Below, piece by piece: positions 1 through 5,661 of a stretch of 19,956 bases of DNA. Source of the DNA: an uncultured Collinsella sp. (GTDB lineage Bacteria; Actinomycetota; Coriobacteriia; Coriobacteriales; Coriobacteriaceae); NCBI GenBank assembly GCA_900541185.1, contig UQIQ01000042.1, positions 1-19,956 on the forward strand. Reading direction: 5' to 3'. Position 1 is the first letter of the stretch. Every line of letters starts with the position of its first letter. The notes beneath the pieces are model-generated. The model had not been told where the DNA came from and did not search any database. It worked only from the letters and a program-made list of their open reading frames with translations. A program made the position numbers and the translations under genes.

Positions 1-25
1 GCTCGGAGATGTGTATAAGAGACAG
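1..25 (+). other. Illumina Nextera adapter left at contig start
   Basis: Bases 7-25 are exactly the 19-base Tn5 mosaic end used in Nextera libraries (AGATGTGTATAAGAGACAG). Bases 1-6 (GCTCGG) match the end of the adjoining read-2 adapter arm. This is library-preparation sequence, not genome. Biological sequence starts at base 26, inside lysA. Confidence 0.97.
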
Positions 26-357
26 GGCGTGTCGTTGGACGAGAACATGATGTCGTGTCCCGTGATGCCCAGCGAGCGGGCGATCATGAGCTCGGTATAG
101 CTCGAGCAATCGCAGCCGCAGCCGTATTCGTTGAGAATGGAGATGAGCGCCGGGTTGGGGTTGGCCTTGACGGCAAAGTATTCCTTAAAGCCCGGGTTCC
201 ATGCAAAGGCGTCGCGCACTTCTTGCATGTTGCGGCGGATGCCCGCCTCGTCGTATAGATGAAACGGCGTGGGGAACTGCTCGACGATATGCTCGAGTGT
301 CTCCTTGTCCACAAACGGCTGCTTGGCCGCATATGCCTCGTTGGGGGTCAATGCCAT
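26..357 (-). CDS. lysA: Diaminopimelate decarboxylase, N-terminal part (cut by contig end)
   Basis: LysA is the PLP enzyme that decarboxylates meso-diaminopimelate to L-lysine, the last step of lysine synthesis. The visible ~110 residues start MALTPNEAYAAKQPF and include FHLYDEAGIRRN (start of the alanine-racemase-like barrel). They also include YFAVKANPNP, whose Lys is the usual PLP Schiff-base residue of fold-III decarboxylases, and GCGCDCSSYTEL. The ATG at 357 is preceded by GAGG ten bases upstream. The rest of the gene (normally ~400 residues or more) lies beyond the adapter. A lysine riboswitch in the leader independently supports the assignment. Related fold-III decarboxylases for ornithine or arginine are less likely for that reason. 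Confidence 0.88.
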
Positions 358-367
358 GTCCCGTAAA

Positions 368-435
368 CCTCGCTATCCAGACGGCGCCATCTGCGCATCG
401 AATCCGCATAGCGTGGACCCAATGTCCGGATAGCG
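368..435 (-). promoter_or_regulatory. Expression platform of the lysine riboswitch (switchable Shine-Dalgarno)
   Basis: On the minus strand CCACGCTAT (416-408) can pair with ATAGCGAGG (376-368), with one A-A mismatch. That would bury the GAGG ribosome-binding site of lysA. Competing with it, CGCTATCCGG (435-426), which contains the 3' strand of P1, can pair over ten bases (one G-U) with CTGGATAGCG (380-371) and break the first helix. The pairings are seen in the sequence. The inference is that lysine locks P1, the first helix forms and translation stops. There is no T-run, so translational control is favoured over termination. Confidence 0.6.
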
Positions 436-588
436 CTCCCGCATTGCTGCAGACAGTCCTGTGGGTGTTTCCCACAGGCCCACCAGGTTGTTCGTGCCCG
501 AAAAACCCAGTTCGGCGGGTTTCGCCTCCCCACGGGGTCAAAGCCTGCCGGCTCGCCCGCGGCTCTTCGTGCCCGCGCCTCTATCAAG
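428..588 (-). promoter_or_regulatory. Lysine riboswitch (L-box) in the lysA leader
   Basis: Read on the minus strand, the leader reproduces the landmarks of the lysine aptamer in order. GATAGAGGCGCG opens it (585-574), then come AAGAGCC, GGGGAGGCGAAACCCGCCGA, CTGGTGGGCC and a GGACTGTC block, and GGAGCGCTATC closes it (439-429). GATAG (585-581) and CTATC (433-429) form the closing P1 helix. An internal hairpin of eight base pairs (CCTGTGGG with CCCACAGG, 459-479) fits one of the peripheral arms. The order and wording match the well-known Bacillus lysC leader by memory. No covariance search was run. Lysine binding is expected to lower lysA expression. Confidence 0.9.
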
Positions 589-632
589 TGGTAAAGACCC
601 TATCACGTTGCACTTTACCAAACAAGAGTATT

Positions 633-660
633 CGTATATAACGTTTAAAAAATGCAGCAA
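633..660 (-). promoter_or_regulatory. Candidate promoter for the lysine riboswitch-lysA transcript
   Basis: On the minus strand TTGCTG (660-655) and TATACG (638-633) are separated by 16 bases in an AT-rich patch. A start would fall about 40 bases before the riboswitch. The fit to a housekeeping-sigma promoter is moderate and the position is right. Confidence 0.4.
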
Positions 661-737
661 TATGCTGGAAATAAGGGTGCGGCAATCTTGCGGCACAATA
701 AGATGGCAACTGGCGTGCACCTATGAAAGGAACCTTT

Positions 738-1925
738 ATGACCGAGCTCCAAGAACTCCGTTGCTATCGGCGTGACTTACACAGGATCCCGGAGCTCGAC
801 TTCGATCTTCCGCAGACTATCGCCTATATCGAGGGCGTGTTGGCGCCGCTTGCCTGTGAGGTGACCCATCCGTGTCCGAGCTGCGTCTGTGCCTTCTTCG
901 ATGTCGGTGTGGGCGCTACGCATGCCACGGCGATTCGCGCCGATATGGATGCCCTGCCCATCGCGGAGGCAACGGGCGTTGCCTTTGCCTCGACTCATCC
1001 CGGCAAAATGCACGCGTGCGGACACGATGGACACATGGCCATGGCGCTCGCGGCGGCGACTTTTGTCGACCGAGCGATTCGTGAGCAACCGGGTGCCATC
1101 AAGCGCAACGTGCTCTTTGTGTTCCAGCCTGCCGAGGAGACGACCGGCGGCGCCAAGACAGTGTGCGAGAGCGGCGTATTCGAGCGCTATGGGGCAGATC
1201 GCATCTTCGGCTTCCATGTATGGCCCGATTTGCCCGCCGGTACGTTGGCGAGCTGTTCCGGTCCGCTGCTGGCGCGCTCAAGCGAGACGCACATTCATAT
1301 CCATGGCACGAGCATCCATATCGCCAAGACCTACGGCGTTCCCGTAAACGAATCGCACGATGCCGCGCTGGCGGCGGCCAAGTTCTTAGTTTCCGAGCGC
1401 GAGCTCATGGATGAGCTGGGTGCCGACGAGCCCTGCATTGGTAAGTTCGGCCTGCTGCAGGCCGGCACCGTCTGCAATGCGGTGGCGGGGGAGGCCCATG
1501 TTGCGGGCAGCTTGCGCGTGTTTACGGACGATATGTTCGACCGAGCGCGCGAGGGCGTGCGCCGCGTGTTGGACGATGCCTGCGCCACAACGGGCTGCAC
1601 GTATGATCTCGACTTTGCCGAGGGCTATCCGCCGGTCGATAACGACCCCGAGTTGTTTGCCTGCATTGCGCCTGCCTTGTCCGAGCTGCAACTTGTGGAC
1701 GAGCCGCTGCTGATTGCCGAGGACTTCGCCTTCTATCAGCGCCATCTTCCGGGCGTGTTCTTCCTGCTGGGCACGGGCGTGCCAGAGGGACAAGAAAACC
1801 CGAGTGATCCGGATGGCTGTCCCGCCTATGCCACGAGCGCCCTTCACACCGATACCATGCTCTTTGACGAGGAAATCCTACTCAAGGGTCTCGATGTCTA
1901 CAAACGATTGCTTCTGCTTGGTTAA
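738..1925 (+). CDS. M20-family amidohydrolase (amidase/deacetylase)
   Basis: A 395-residue metal-dependent amidohydrolase of the M20D type, the group of N-acyl-amino-acid hydrolases, aminoacylases and N-acetyl-diaminopimelate deacetylases. Visible motifs are ADMDALP (68-74), MHACGHDGHM (91-100, metal-binding Cys and His), FQPAEETTGGA (about 129-139, catalytic and metal Glu), GFHVWPDLPAG (158-168) and IAEDFAFY near the C-terminus. The start at 738 is preferred because AAAGGA lies six bases upstream; an ATG at 723 lies upstream of that site. It is divergent from riboswitch-controlled lysA, so a role in the acetylated DAP pathway is tempting, but the substrate cannot be read from the sequence. 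The usual GGHGAxP dimer-interface motif is replaced by GTSIHIAKTYG. Confidence 0.85.
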   Translation: MTELQELRCYRRDLHRIPELDFDLPQTIAYIEGVLAPLACEVTHPCPSCVCAFFDVGVGATHATAIRADMDALPIAEATGVAFASTHPGKMHACGHDGHMAMALAAATFVDRAIREQPGAIKRNVLFVFQPAEETTGGAKTVCESGVFERYGADRIFGFHVWPDLPAGTLASCSGPLLARSSETHIHIHGTSIHIAKTYGVPVNESHDAALAAAKFLVSERELMDELGADEPCIGKFGLLQAGTVCNAVAGEAHVAGSLRVFTDDMFDRAREGVRRVLDDACATTGCTYDLDFAEGYPPVDNDPELFACIAPALSELQLVDEPLLIAEDFAFYQRHLPGVFFLLGTGVPEGQENPSDPDGCPAYATSALHTDTMLFDEEILLKGLDVYKRLLLLG

Positions 1926-1969
1926 TTGGCGAAGGATACCTGCTCTAGAAAACACGAACAGATGTACGG

Positions 1970-2015
1970 TATAATAGAGATGTAAGTCTATAGAAACGTT
2001 TGACGTTATTAACGT
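1970..2015 (+). promoter_or_regulatory. Promoter and operator-like palindrome before higBA
   Basis: A perfect TATAAT (1970-1975) is the probable -10 box; its -35 is poor. Downstream, ACGTT-ATT-AACGT (2003-2015) is a perfect inverted repeat ending just before the toxin ribosome-binding site (TAAGG). Antitoxins of this family usually repress their own operon, so this is a plausible HigA operator. Confidence 0.5.
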
Positions 2016-2026
2016 AAGGCGATACT

Positions 2027-2308
2027 ATGATTGCATCATATAAAGATGAAGACACTGAACGCTTCGCAATGGGTGTGCGGATTAGGAAGTTCATTCCTTT
2101 TGAGCGGGTCGCCTTGAGGAAGATTCGCCAACTGCAGATCTGCGCTTCGCTTGATGATCTTCGCGTTCCGCCAGGTAATCGTCTTGAAGCGTTGAAGGGC
2201 GATCGCGCTGGTCAATATAGCATCCGTGTTAATGAGCGCTATCGGGTCTGTTTTGAGTGGAGACAGGGGATGGCTTGGAATGTCGAAATCGTCGATTATC
2301 ACAAGTGA
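2027..2308 (+). CDS. higB: HigB-type toxin (RelE superfamily)
   Basis: A 93-residue protein with the usual length and C-terminal pattern of the HigB/plasmid-maintenance killer family. LEALKGDRAGQYSIRVNERY is followed by RVCFEW and ends VEIVDYHK. HigB toxins are ribosome-dependent mRNA endonucleases that cut translated mRNA. The order toxin first, antitoxin second, with a 29-base overlap, is characteristic of higBA. TAAGG precedes the ATG by about nine bases. The gene looks intact. Confidence 0.9.
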   Translation: MIASYKDEDTERFAMGVRIRKFIPFERVALRKIRQLQICASLDDLRVPPGNRLEALKGDRAGQYSIRVNERYRVCFEWRQGMAWNVEIVDYHK

Positions 2309-2621
2309 TGAGACCGCGCCCGATTTGCTGTCGCCGGTGACTCCTGGTGAACTTCTCAAAGAGGAATTTCTTGTCCCTATGGGCATTTCTCAATATCGCC
2401 TTGCTAAGGAGACCGGGATTCCGGCACAGCGTATTGGGCAGATTATTTTGGGAAGGCGTCGTGTTACGGCTGACACTGATCTTCGCCTTTGCCGCTACTT
2501 TGGCCTAACGGATGGCTATTGGCTTCGCGCTCAGATGGCGTTTGACCTCGAGGCAGAGAAGAGACGCATCGAGCCAGAGCTGGATAAGATCGTTCCCGTT
2601 CAGCGGGCCGTTGCGTTGTAG
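2280..2621 (+). CDS. higA: HigA-type antitoxin (XRE helix-turn-helix)
   Basis: A 113-residue protein starting MSKSSIITSDETAPDLL. Its HigA-type helix-turn-helix runs from PVTPGELLKEEFLVPMGISQ through RLAKETGIPAQRIGQIILG to DLRLCRYFGL, followed by the family-typical GYWLRAQMAFDLE. It should bind and neutralise the HigB upstream and repress the shared promoter. The chosen ATG (2280) lies inside the 3' end of higB, with an AGGGGA purine stretch upstream, giving translational coupling. Confidence 0.9.
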   Translation: MSKSSIITSDETAPDLLSPVTPGELLKEEFLVPMGISQYRLAKETGIPAQRIGQIILGRRRVTADTDLRLCRYFGLTDGYWLRAQMAFDLEAEKRRIEPELDKIVPVQRAVAL

Positions 2622-2650
2622 TGCTCAAAGATATTGAGGTTGGAGTGACG

Positions 2651-2974
2651 ATGGAACGACGCCGACAGACTGCCGTGTATAGTCCGGGTGGATGCGGGTG
2701 TGGCTTGCTGCTGATTCCGGTCATCGTCGTGAGCGTTGGCTTGATGTTTGTGCTTGCCGGGCTGGCCGCAGCGGCGCTCGTGCTGCTGATTGTGGCTATT
2801 GGCGTGACGATTTGGCTCTGCCGCAATCGCGAGCAACGTCGTGCCGACGGTAAAACCAATGTCGGCTGGGCCGTCTTCCTGGTCATTGCGTACCCACTGA
2901 GTGTCAGCTACCTGGTGTTCTTTGTCCTGCTGATGATCAGTACCTTTACCGGGGAATCCGTCACGGTGGGATAG
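2651..2974 (+). CDS. Small membrane protein, two predicted helices, unknown function
   Basis: A 107-residue protein with a Gly/Cys-rich N-terminus (GGCGCG). A long hydrophobic stretch follows, LLLIPVIVVSVGLMFVLAG and beyond, then a basic loop (CRNREQRRADGK) and a second hydrophobic stretch starting VGWAVFLVIAYPL. The ATG at 2651 is chosen because GGAG lies five bases upstream. A GTG at 2621 overlapping the higA stop would add ten residues but lacks a good site. It probably sits in the same transcript as higBA. No family recognised. Confidence 0.65.
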   Translation: MERRRQTAVYSPGGCGCGLLLIPVIVVSVGLMFVLAGLAAAALVLLIVAIGVTIWLCRNREQRRADGKTNVGWAVFLVIAYPLSVSYLVFFVLLMISTFTGESVTVG

Positions 2975-3146
2975 GCTTCGATTTGCTTCTTGAGGATGAA
3001 GCGAGGGGCGGACTCTGAATGAACAGCGCCCCACATCAATATGTTTCATTCGTTGTGTAGCAATCCGAATGTGCAAGCGTTTGGCGTAAGAGTGCCGCGC
3101 CAGCAACACGGGGATGCAGGCCGCGATCGCCAGCCCTCATGCCAGC

Positions 3147-3328
3147 TCATCGCAAAAACGCGTCAACGTCGCGCCTGACCACGGCCATTTCCTGTTCGAG
3201 TTTGTAGGCTCGCTCGATGTGAGCTCGTCGATCTTGAGCTCCATAACCGCGCGGCTGCGCGAGTCGGACTCGACCACTCCGATCGGTGTCACTGTGACGC
3301 CGATGAGCGTCACCGCAATAGACTCCAC
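3147..3328 (-). pseudogene. Short gene broken by a one-base frameshift, unknown function
   Basis: An AGGAGG site lies four bases before a GTG at 3328. Reading from it gives a hydrophobic N-terminus (ESIAVTLIGVTVTPIGVVE), then SDSRSRAVMELKIDELT. The frame then turns into low-quality sequence. Shifting frame at about 3217-3221 gives a natural helical continuation, ERAYKLEQEMAVVRRDVDAF, ending with a stop at 3147. The two halves would form a ~60-residue protein, so one base appears lost. No family recognised. A sequencing error is the alternative. Confidence 0.45.
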
Positions 3329-3447
3329 TAGACCTCCTGGCAGGACTTAGGTCAACTTGCGAGTGCATTATCCGCTGCAGTCACAAATCAGCTGGCAACT
3401 GAGTAATCGGCCTAAAGCACGGGGTAAAATACGCTAAAGAGGAAGGA

Positions 3448-3960
3448 ATGGAGGCTGAAATGGAAGAGTTTGAGCTCAAGGACGAGCAGCGGGAAGAGAA
3501 CGTGAAGACAACGCTGACGGAAACCGACCTTGAGCTTGACGATGCGGAAAAGAAGCCTCTCATGCAGGCCACCCGAGAAAAGGTGGAAGCCATTTCCGAT
3601 ATCGTTAAGGAGGGCGCAGCGAAAGCCGTCCAATTCGTCAAAGAACATAAAAAGGGGATTGTCGCCGGGACGGTCGCTGTCATTGGGGCTGGCGCCTATG
3701 TTGCCAACAACTCGCATGAGAAAGATCAGCTGCTGGAAAAGAATGCTCGGCTGACGGAAGAAAACGCTCGGCTGTCAGATGATCTCGTAATAGAGCGCGA
3801 GGTCTCAGACCGTTTGGCATCGCGAGTGGTGGAGCTCGAGAATCTCTGCGATGAGAAAGACGACTATTTCCGAGAGACGATTTCGGACGGACTGCGTCAT
3901 GGAAGTTCCCTTGCCGGAAAGCACATGGCCGATCGAAGGCAATATCTCAATGAGGGGTAG
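3448..3960 (+). CDS. Coiled-coil protein with one central hydrophobic segment, unknown function
   Basis: A 170-residue protein with an acidic, charged N-terminal third and a Gly/Ala-rich hydrophobic segment, GIVAGTVAVIGAGAYVANN (about residues 70-88). A heptad-like helix follows (KDQLLEKNARLTEENARLSD), then more coiled coil (RLASRVVELENL). It could be a membrane-anchored scaffold or resemble small YtxH-like proteins, but nothing assigns a function. GAGG lies five bases before the ATG; a second in-frame ATG at 3460 is possible. TAAAAT at 3425-3430 may be its -10 box. Confidence 0.75.
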   Translation: MEAEMEEFELKDEQREENVKTTLTETDLELDDAEKKPLMQATREKVEAISDIVKEGAAKAVQFVKEHKKGIVAGTVAVIGAGAYVANNSHEKDQLLEKNARLTEENARLSDDLVIEREVSDRLASRVVELENLCDEKDDYFRETISDGLRHGSSLAGKHMADRRQYLNEG

Positions 3961-4246
3961 GCCGGTTCTTACTACGCGCCATTACGCCCCAACGCCTAGC
4001 CTGCACCGCTGGGGCGGCGCGGTCATTCCTGGCAGCAGTGCAGGAAAGATGCCTGCGCGGCCGTCAGGGGTGTTATTTGGTGCAGTTCCAAGCCTCATCC
4101 AGCCGTCAGCTAGCCCGCCTGCCCCTCGCCGTCGTCGCGGCGTATCGCGTACTCGTCTGCTTTGAGTCGCAGGCCGTGTCATTGCTGTCCACGATGGCCT
4201 TGTGGTTGTTGAATGTGGTCGAGCCCTTGTGACCCTTGGGCGGTTC
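3961..4246. other. Intergenic stretch without a convincing gene
   Basis: No reading frame here looks like a real protein on either strand. A seven-base-pair hairpin (CGCCCCA at 3985-3991 with TGGGGCG at 4010-4016) follows the coiled-coil gene and could help end its transcript, though no T-run follows. The minus-strand frame continuing past the stop at 4247-4249 stays open to about 4110 and may be more of the degraded gene described next. Confidence 0.4.
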
Positions 4247-4452
4247 TCAGCCCGCATCTACCAGGATTCTGTCGAGCTCGTGCGAGCATCGAGCGTGCAG
4301 GGCATGCTCGAGAGCTTCGTCGTCCGCATGGACCACGCCGCGCAGGTTCGCCATGTCGGAAATCGAGGCAAGGTGCTGCAGCCGTAGAACCAGTAGTTCA
4401 AATCGATGTTGGCAAGCCTCGAGGTGTCATCGGCGGTGGACACGCGCTTCAT
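4247..4452 (-). pseudogene. Possible degraded gene fragment, unknown function
   Basis: From ATG 4452 the minus strand reads MKRVSTADDTSRLANIDLNY then WFY, and the frame becomes unnatural near 4381-4390. A one-base shift there yields a smooth, amphipathic continuation, HLASISDMANLRGVVHADDE, then ALEHALHARCSHELDRILVD and a stop at 4247. Switching from one plausible protein-like stretch to another across a frameshift suggests a decayed gene. No family recognised, and chance is possible. Confidence 0.3.
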
Positions 4453-4471
4453 GCTCTTCTATATGGCAACC

Positions 4472-4486
4472 TTAGCTCTCAGCTAA
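4472..4486. promoter_or_regulatory. Operator-like inverted repeat TTAGCT-CTC-AGCTAA
   Basis: A perfect six-base inverted repeat with a three-base centre lies 85 bases upstream of the lipoprotein gene. It sits in the AT-rich part where its promoter would be expected (TTTAAT follows at 4497-4502). No known regulator site is recognised. Confidence 0.35.
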
Positions 4487-4500
4487 TGAATTCAAGTTTA

Positions 4501-4554
4501 ATCCTTCCTACGATGTGCTGTGTGCCGGCGCGGTAGCCGGATCGTAGGAAGGAT
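4501..4554 (+). promoter_or_regulatory. Hairpin sequestering the lipoprotein ribosome-binding site
   Basis: ATCCTTCCTACGAT (4501-4514) and ATCGTAGGAAGGAT (4541-4554) are perfect 14-base complements. Stacked on them is CCGGC (4525-4529) with GCCGG (4536-4540). The right arm contains the whole AGGAAGGA Shine-Dalgarno, and the start codon follows two bases later. In RNA the site would be fully paired, so translation should depend on melting or unfolding. A DNA-level operator is the alternative. Confidence 0.65.
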
Positions 4555-4556
4555 GC

Positions 4557-5102
4557 ATGATGAATAAGCTCGAAAACGAAGTGCTGCTGAGCCGTCGCGC
4601 TGCACTTGGCGCATTCGCCACTGTTGCCTTGGGGACTGCCAGTCTTCTTGCCGGTTGCGGTAGCGATAAGGCGACCGTCACCGAGGACGCTGACGATGGC
4701 GACAAGAAGGAAGAGACGAAGAAGGAAGAGCAGCCTACGGCTGACCTGGCTGTTGGCACGACGGTGACCACGACTGCCGGTCTTTCCGTCGTCGTCGATT
4801 CCGTCCAGCCCGGTCTCACAAATTATGACGGTTCGACCATGACGGGTATTCACGTCACGTACGTCAACAATGGCGATGAGGGCGCAGATTACAATATCTA
4901 CGACTGGAAGGGCGAGGACGCCAACGGTGCGCAGCAGAACCAGGGTTACTACAGCGAGGGCTCCGATGAGCTGCAGTCTGGCACCCTTGCCGCCGGTGGC
5001 TCCGTGGCGGGCAATATCTATTTTGATGGTGACATCAAGAAGGCTCTCTATTTTGCCAACATGTTTGATAAGTCCGCGACTGCGAGCTGGGTGCTGGCCT
5101 AA
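4557..5102 (+). CDS. Tat-type lipoprotein with DUF4352-like domain
   Basis: A 181-residue exported lipoprotein. The N-terminus has a twin-arginine motif (SRRAAL, residues 12-17), a hydrophobic stretch and a lipobox LLAGC, with the lipidated Cys at 34. An acidic/lysine-rich linker (about 44-59) leads to a beta-rich domain, VGTTVTTTAGLSVVVDSVQP through IHVTYVNNGDEGADY to NIYFDG. This resembles the DUF4352/telokin-like fold common in Gram-positive surface lipoproteins. Function unknown. It is followed after 39 bases by the helix-turn-helix gene and then the kinase, without a terminator, so the three may be co-transcribed. Its ribosome-binding site is inside a strong hairpin. Confidence 0.8.
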   Translation: MMNKLENEVLLSRRAALGAFATVALGTASLLAGCGSDKATVTEDADDGDKKEETKKEEQPTADLAVGTTVTTTAGLSVVVDSVQPGLTNYDGSTMTGIHVTYVNNGDEGADYNIYDWKGEDANGAQQNQGYYSEGSDELQSGTLAAGGSVAGNIYFDGDIKKALYFANMFDKSATASWVLA

Positions 5103-5141
5103 CATGTCGCTACCGTTGCGCCGTATGGGAGGTGAGGTCGT

Positions 5142-5564
5142 ATGCCCGATAAAAAGCTAACGGACGAGTTACTCAATGAGCTTCTCGACGCGCCGAACAT
5201 CGATGGCTATATCAAAGAGCACGACTTTGCCGCCCCGTCGCTTTCGGAGTATCTGAAACAGCTTTTGGAAGAGAAGGGGCTCGAGCGTTCGCGTGTGGTG
5301 CGTATGGCCGACCTCAACGAGACCTTTGGCTATCAGATCTTTACCGGTTCGCGTAATCCGAGCCGCAATAAGGTGCTGCAGATTGCCTTTGCAATGGCGC
5401 TGTCGATGAAGGAGACCAACCGCGCCCTGACGGCTGCCGGAGTGAGCGTCCTCAACTGCAAGGACCGTCGCGATGCGATTGTCATCTTTTGTATTGATCG
5501 CGGCTGCAGCCTGCAAAAGGTCAACGAGGAACTGTATCGCTTTGGCGAGGAGACGGTGAGTTAG
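5142..5564 (+). CDS. Helix-turn-helix protein adjoining a Ser/Thr kinase
   Basis: A 140-residue protein. The region SLSEYLKQLLEEKGLERSRV, then MADLNETFGYQIFTGSRNPS and KVLQIAFAMALSM, has the spacing of an XRE-like helix-turn-helix. The C-terminal part (TNRALTAAGVSVLNCKDRRD, then FCIDRGCSLQKVNEELYRFG) is a helical extension. An excellent site (GGGAGGTGAGG) precedes the ATG. It lies 97 bases before the kinase start. Such pairs suggest a regulator that is phosphorylated by, or works with, the kinase, but this is inference from context. DNA targets are unknown. Confidence 0.75.
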   Translation: MPDKKLTDELLNELLDAPNIDGYIKEHDFAAPSLSEYLKQLLEEKGLERSRVVRMADLNETFGYQIFTGSRNPSRNKVLQIAFAMALSMKETNRALTAAGVSVLNCKDRRDAIVIFCIDRGCSLQKVNEELYRFGEETVS

Positions 5565-5611
5565 CGGCCGATGGCTGAGTTGGCTGTTACCAAAACAACT
5601 ATGCGAACGAA

Positions 5612-5645
5612 CAGGGCGTGGATGCCATGGGGTGTCCGCGCCCTG
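5612..5645 (+). promoter_or_regulatory. Strong hairpin just upstream of the kinase gene
   Basis: CAGGGCGTGGA (5612-5622) pairs with TCCGCGCCCTG (5635-5645) over 11 positions (one T-G) around a 12-base loop. No T-run follows. It may tune expression of the kinase relative to the regulator, for example as a processing or stability element. The kinase lacks a good Shine-Dalgarno, which fits special control of its translation. Confidence 0.45.
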
Positions 5646-5661
5646 CGCTATGATGGACGCC

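Noticed and set aside
3114..3350. 78-residue plus-strand open frame
   Set aside because: No ribosome-binding site and it overlaps the better minus-strand frameshifted gene with an AGGAGG site.
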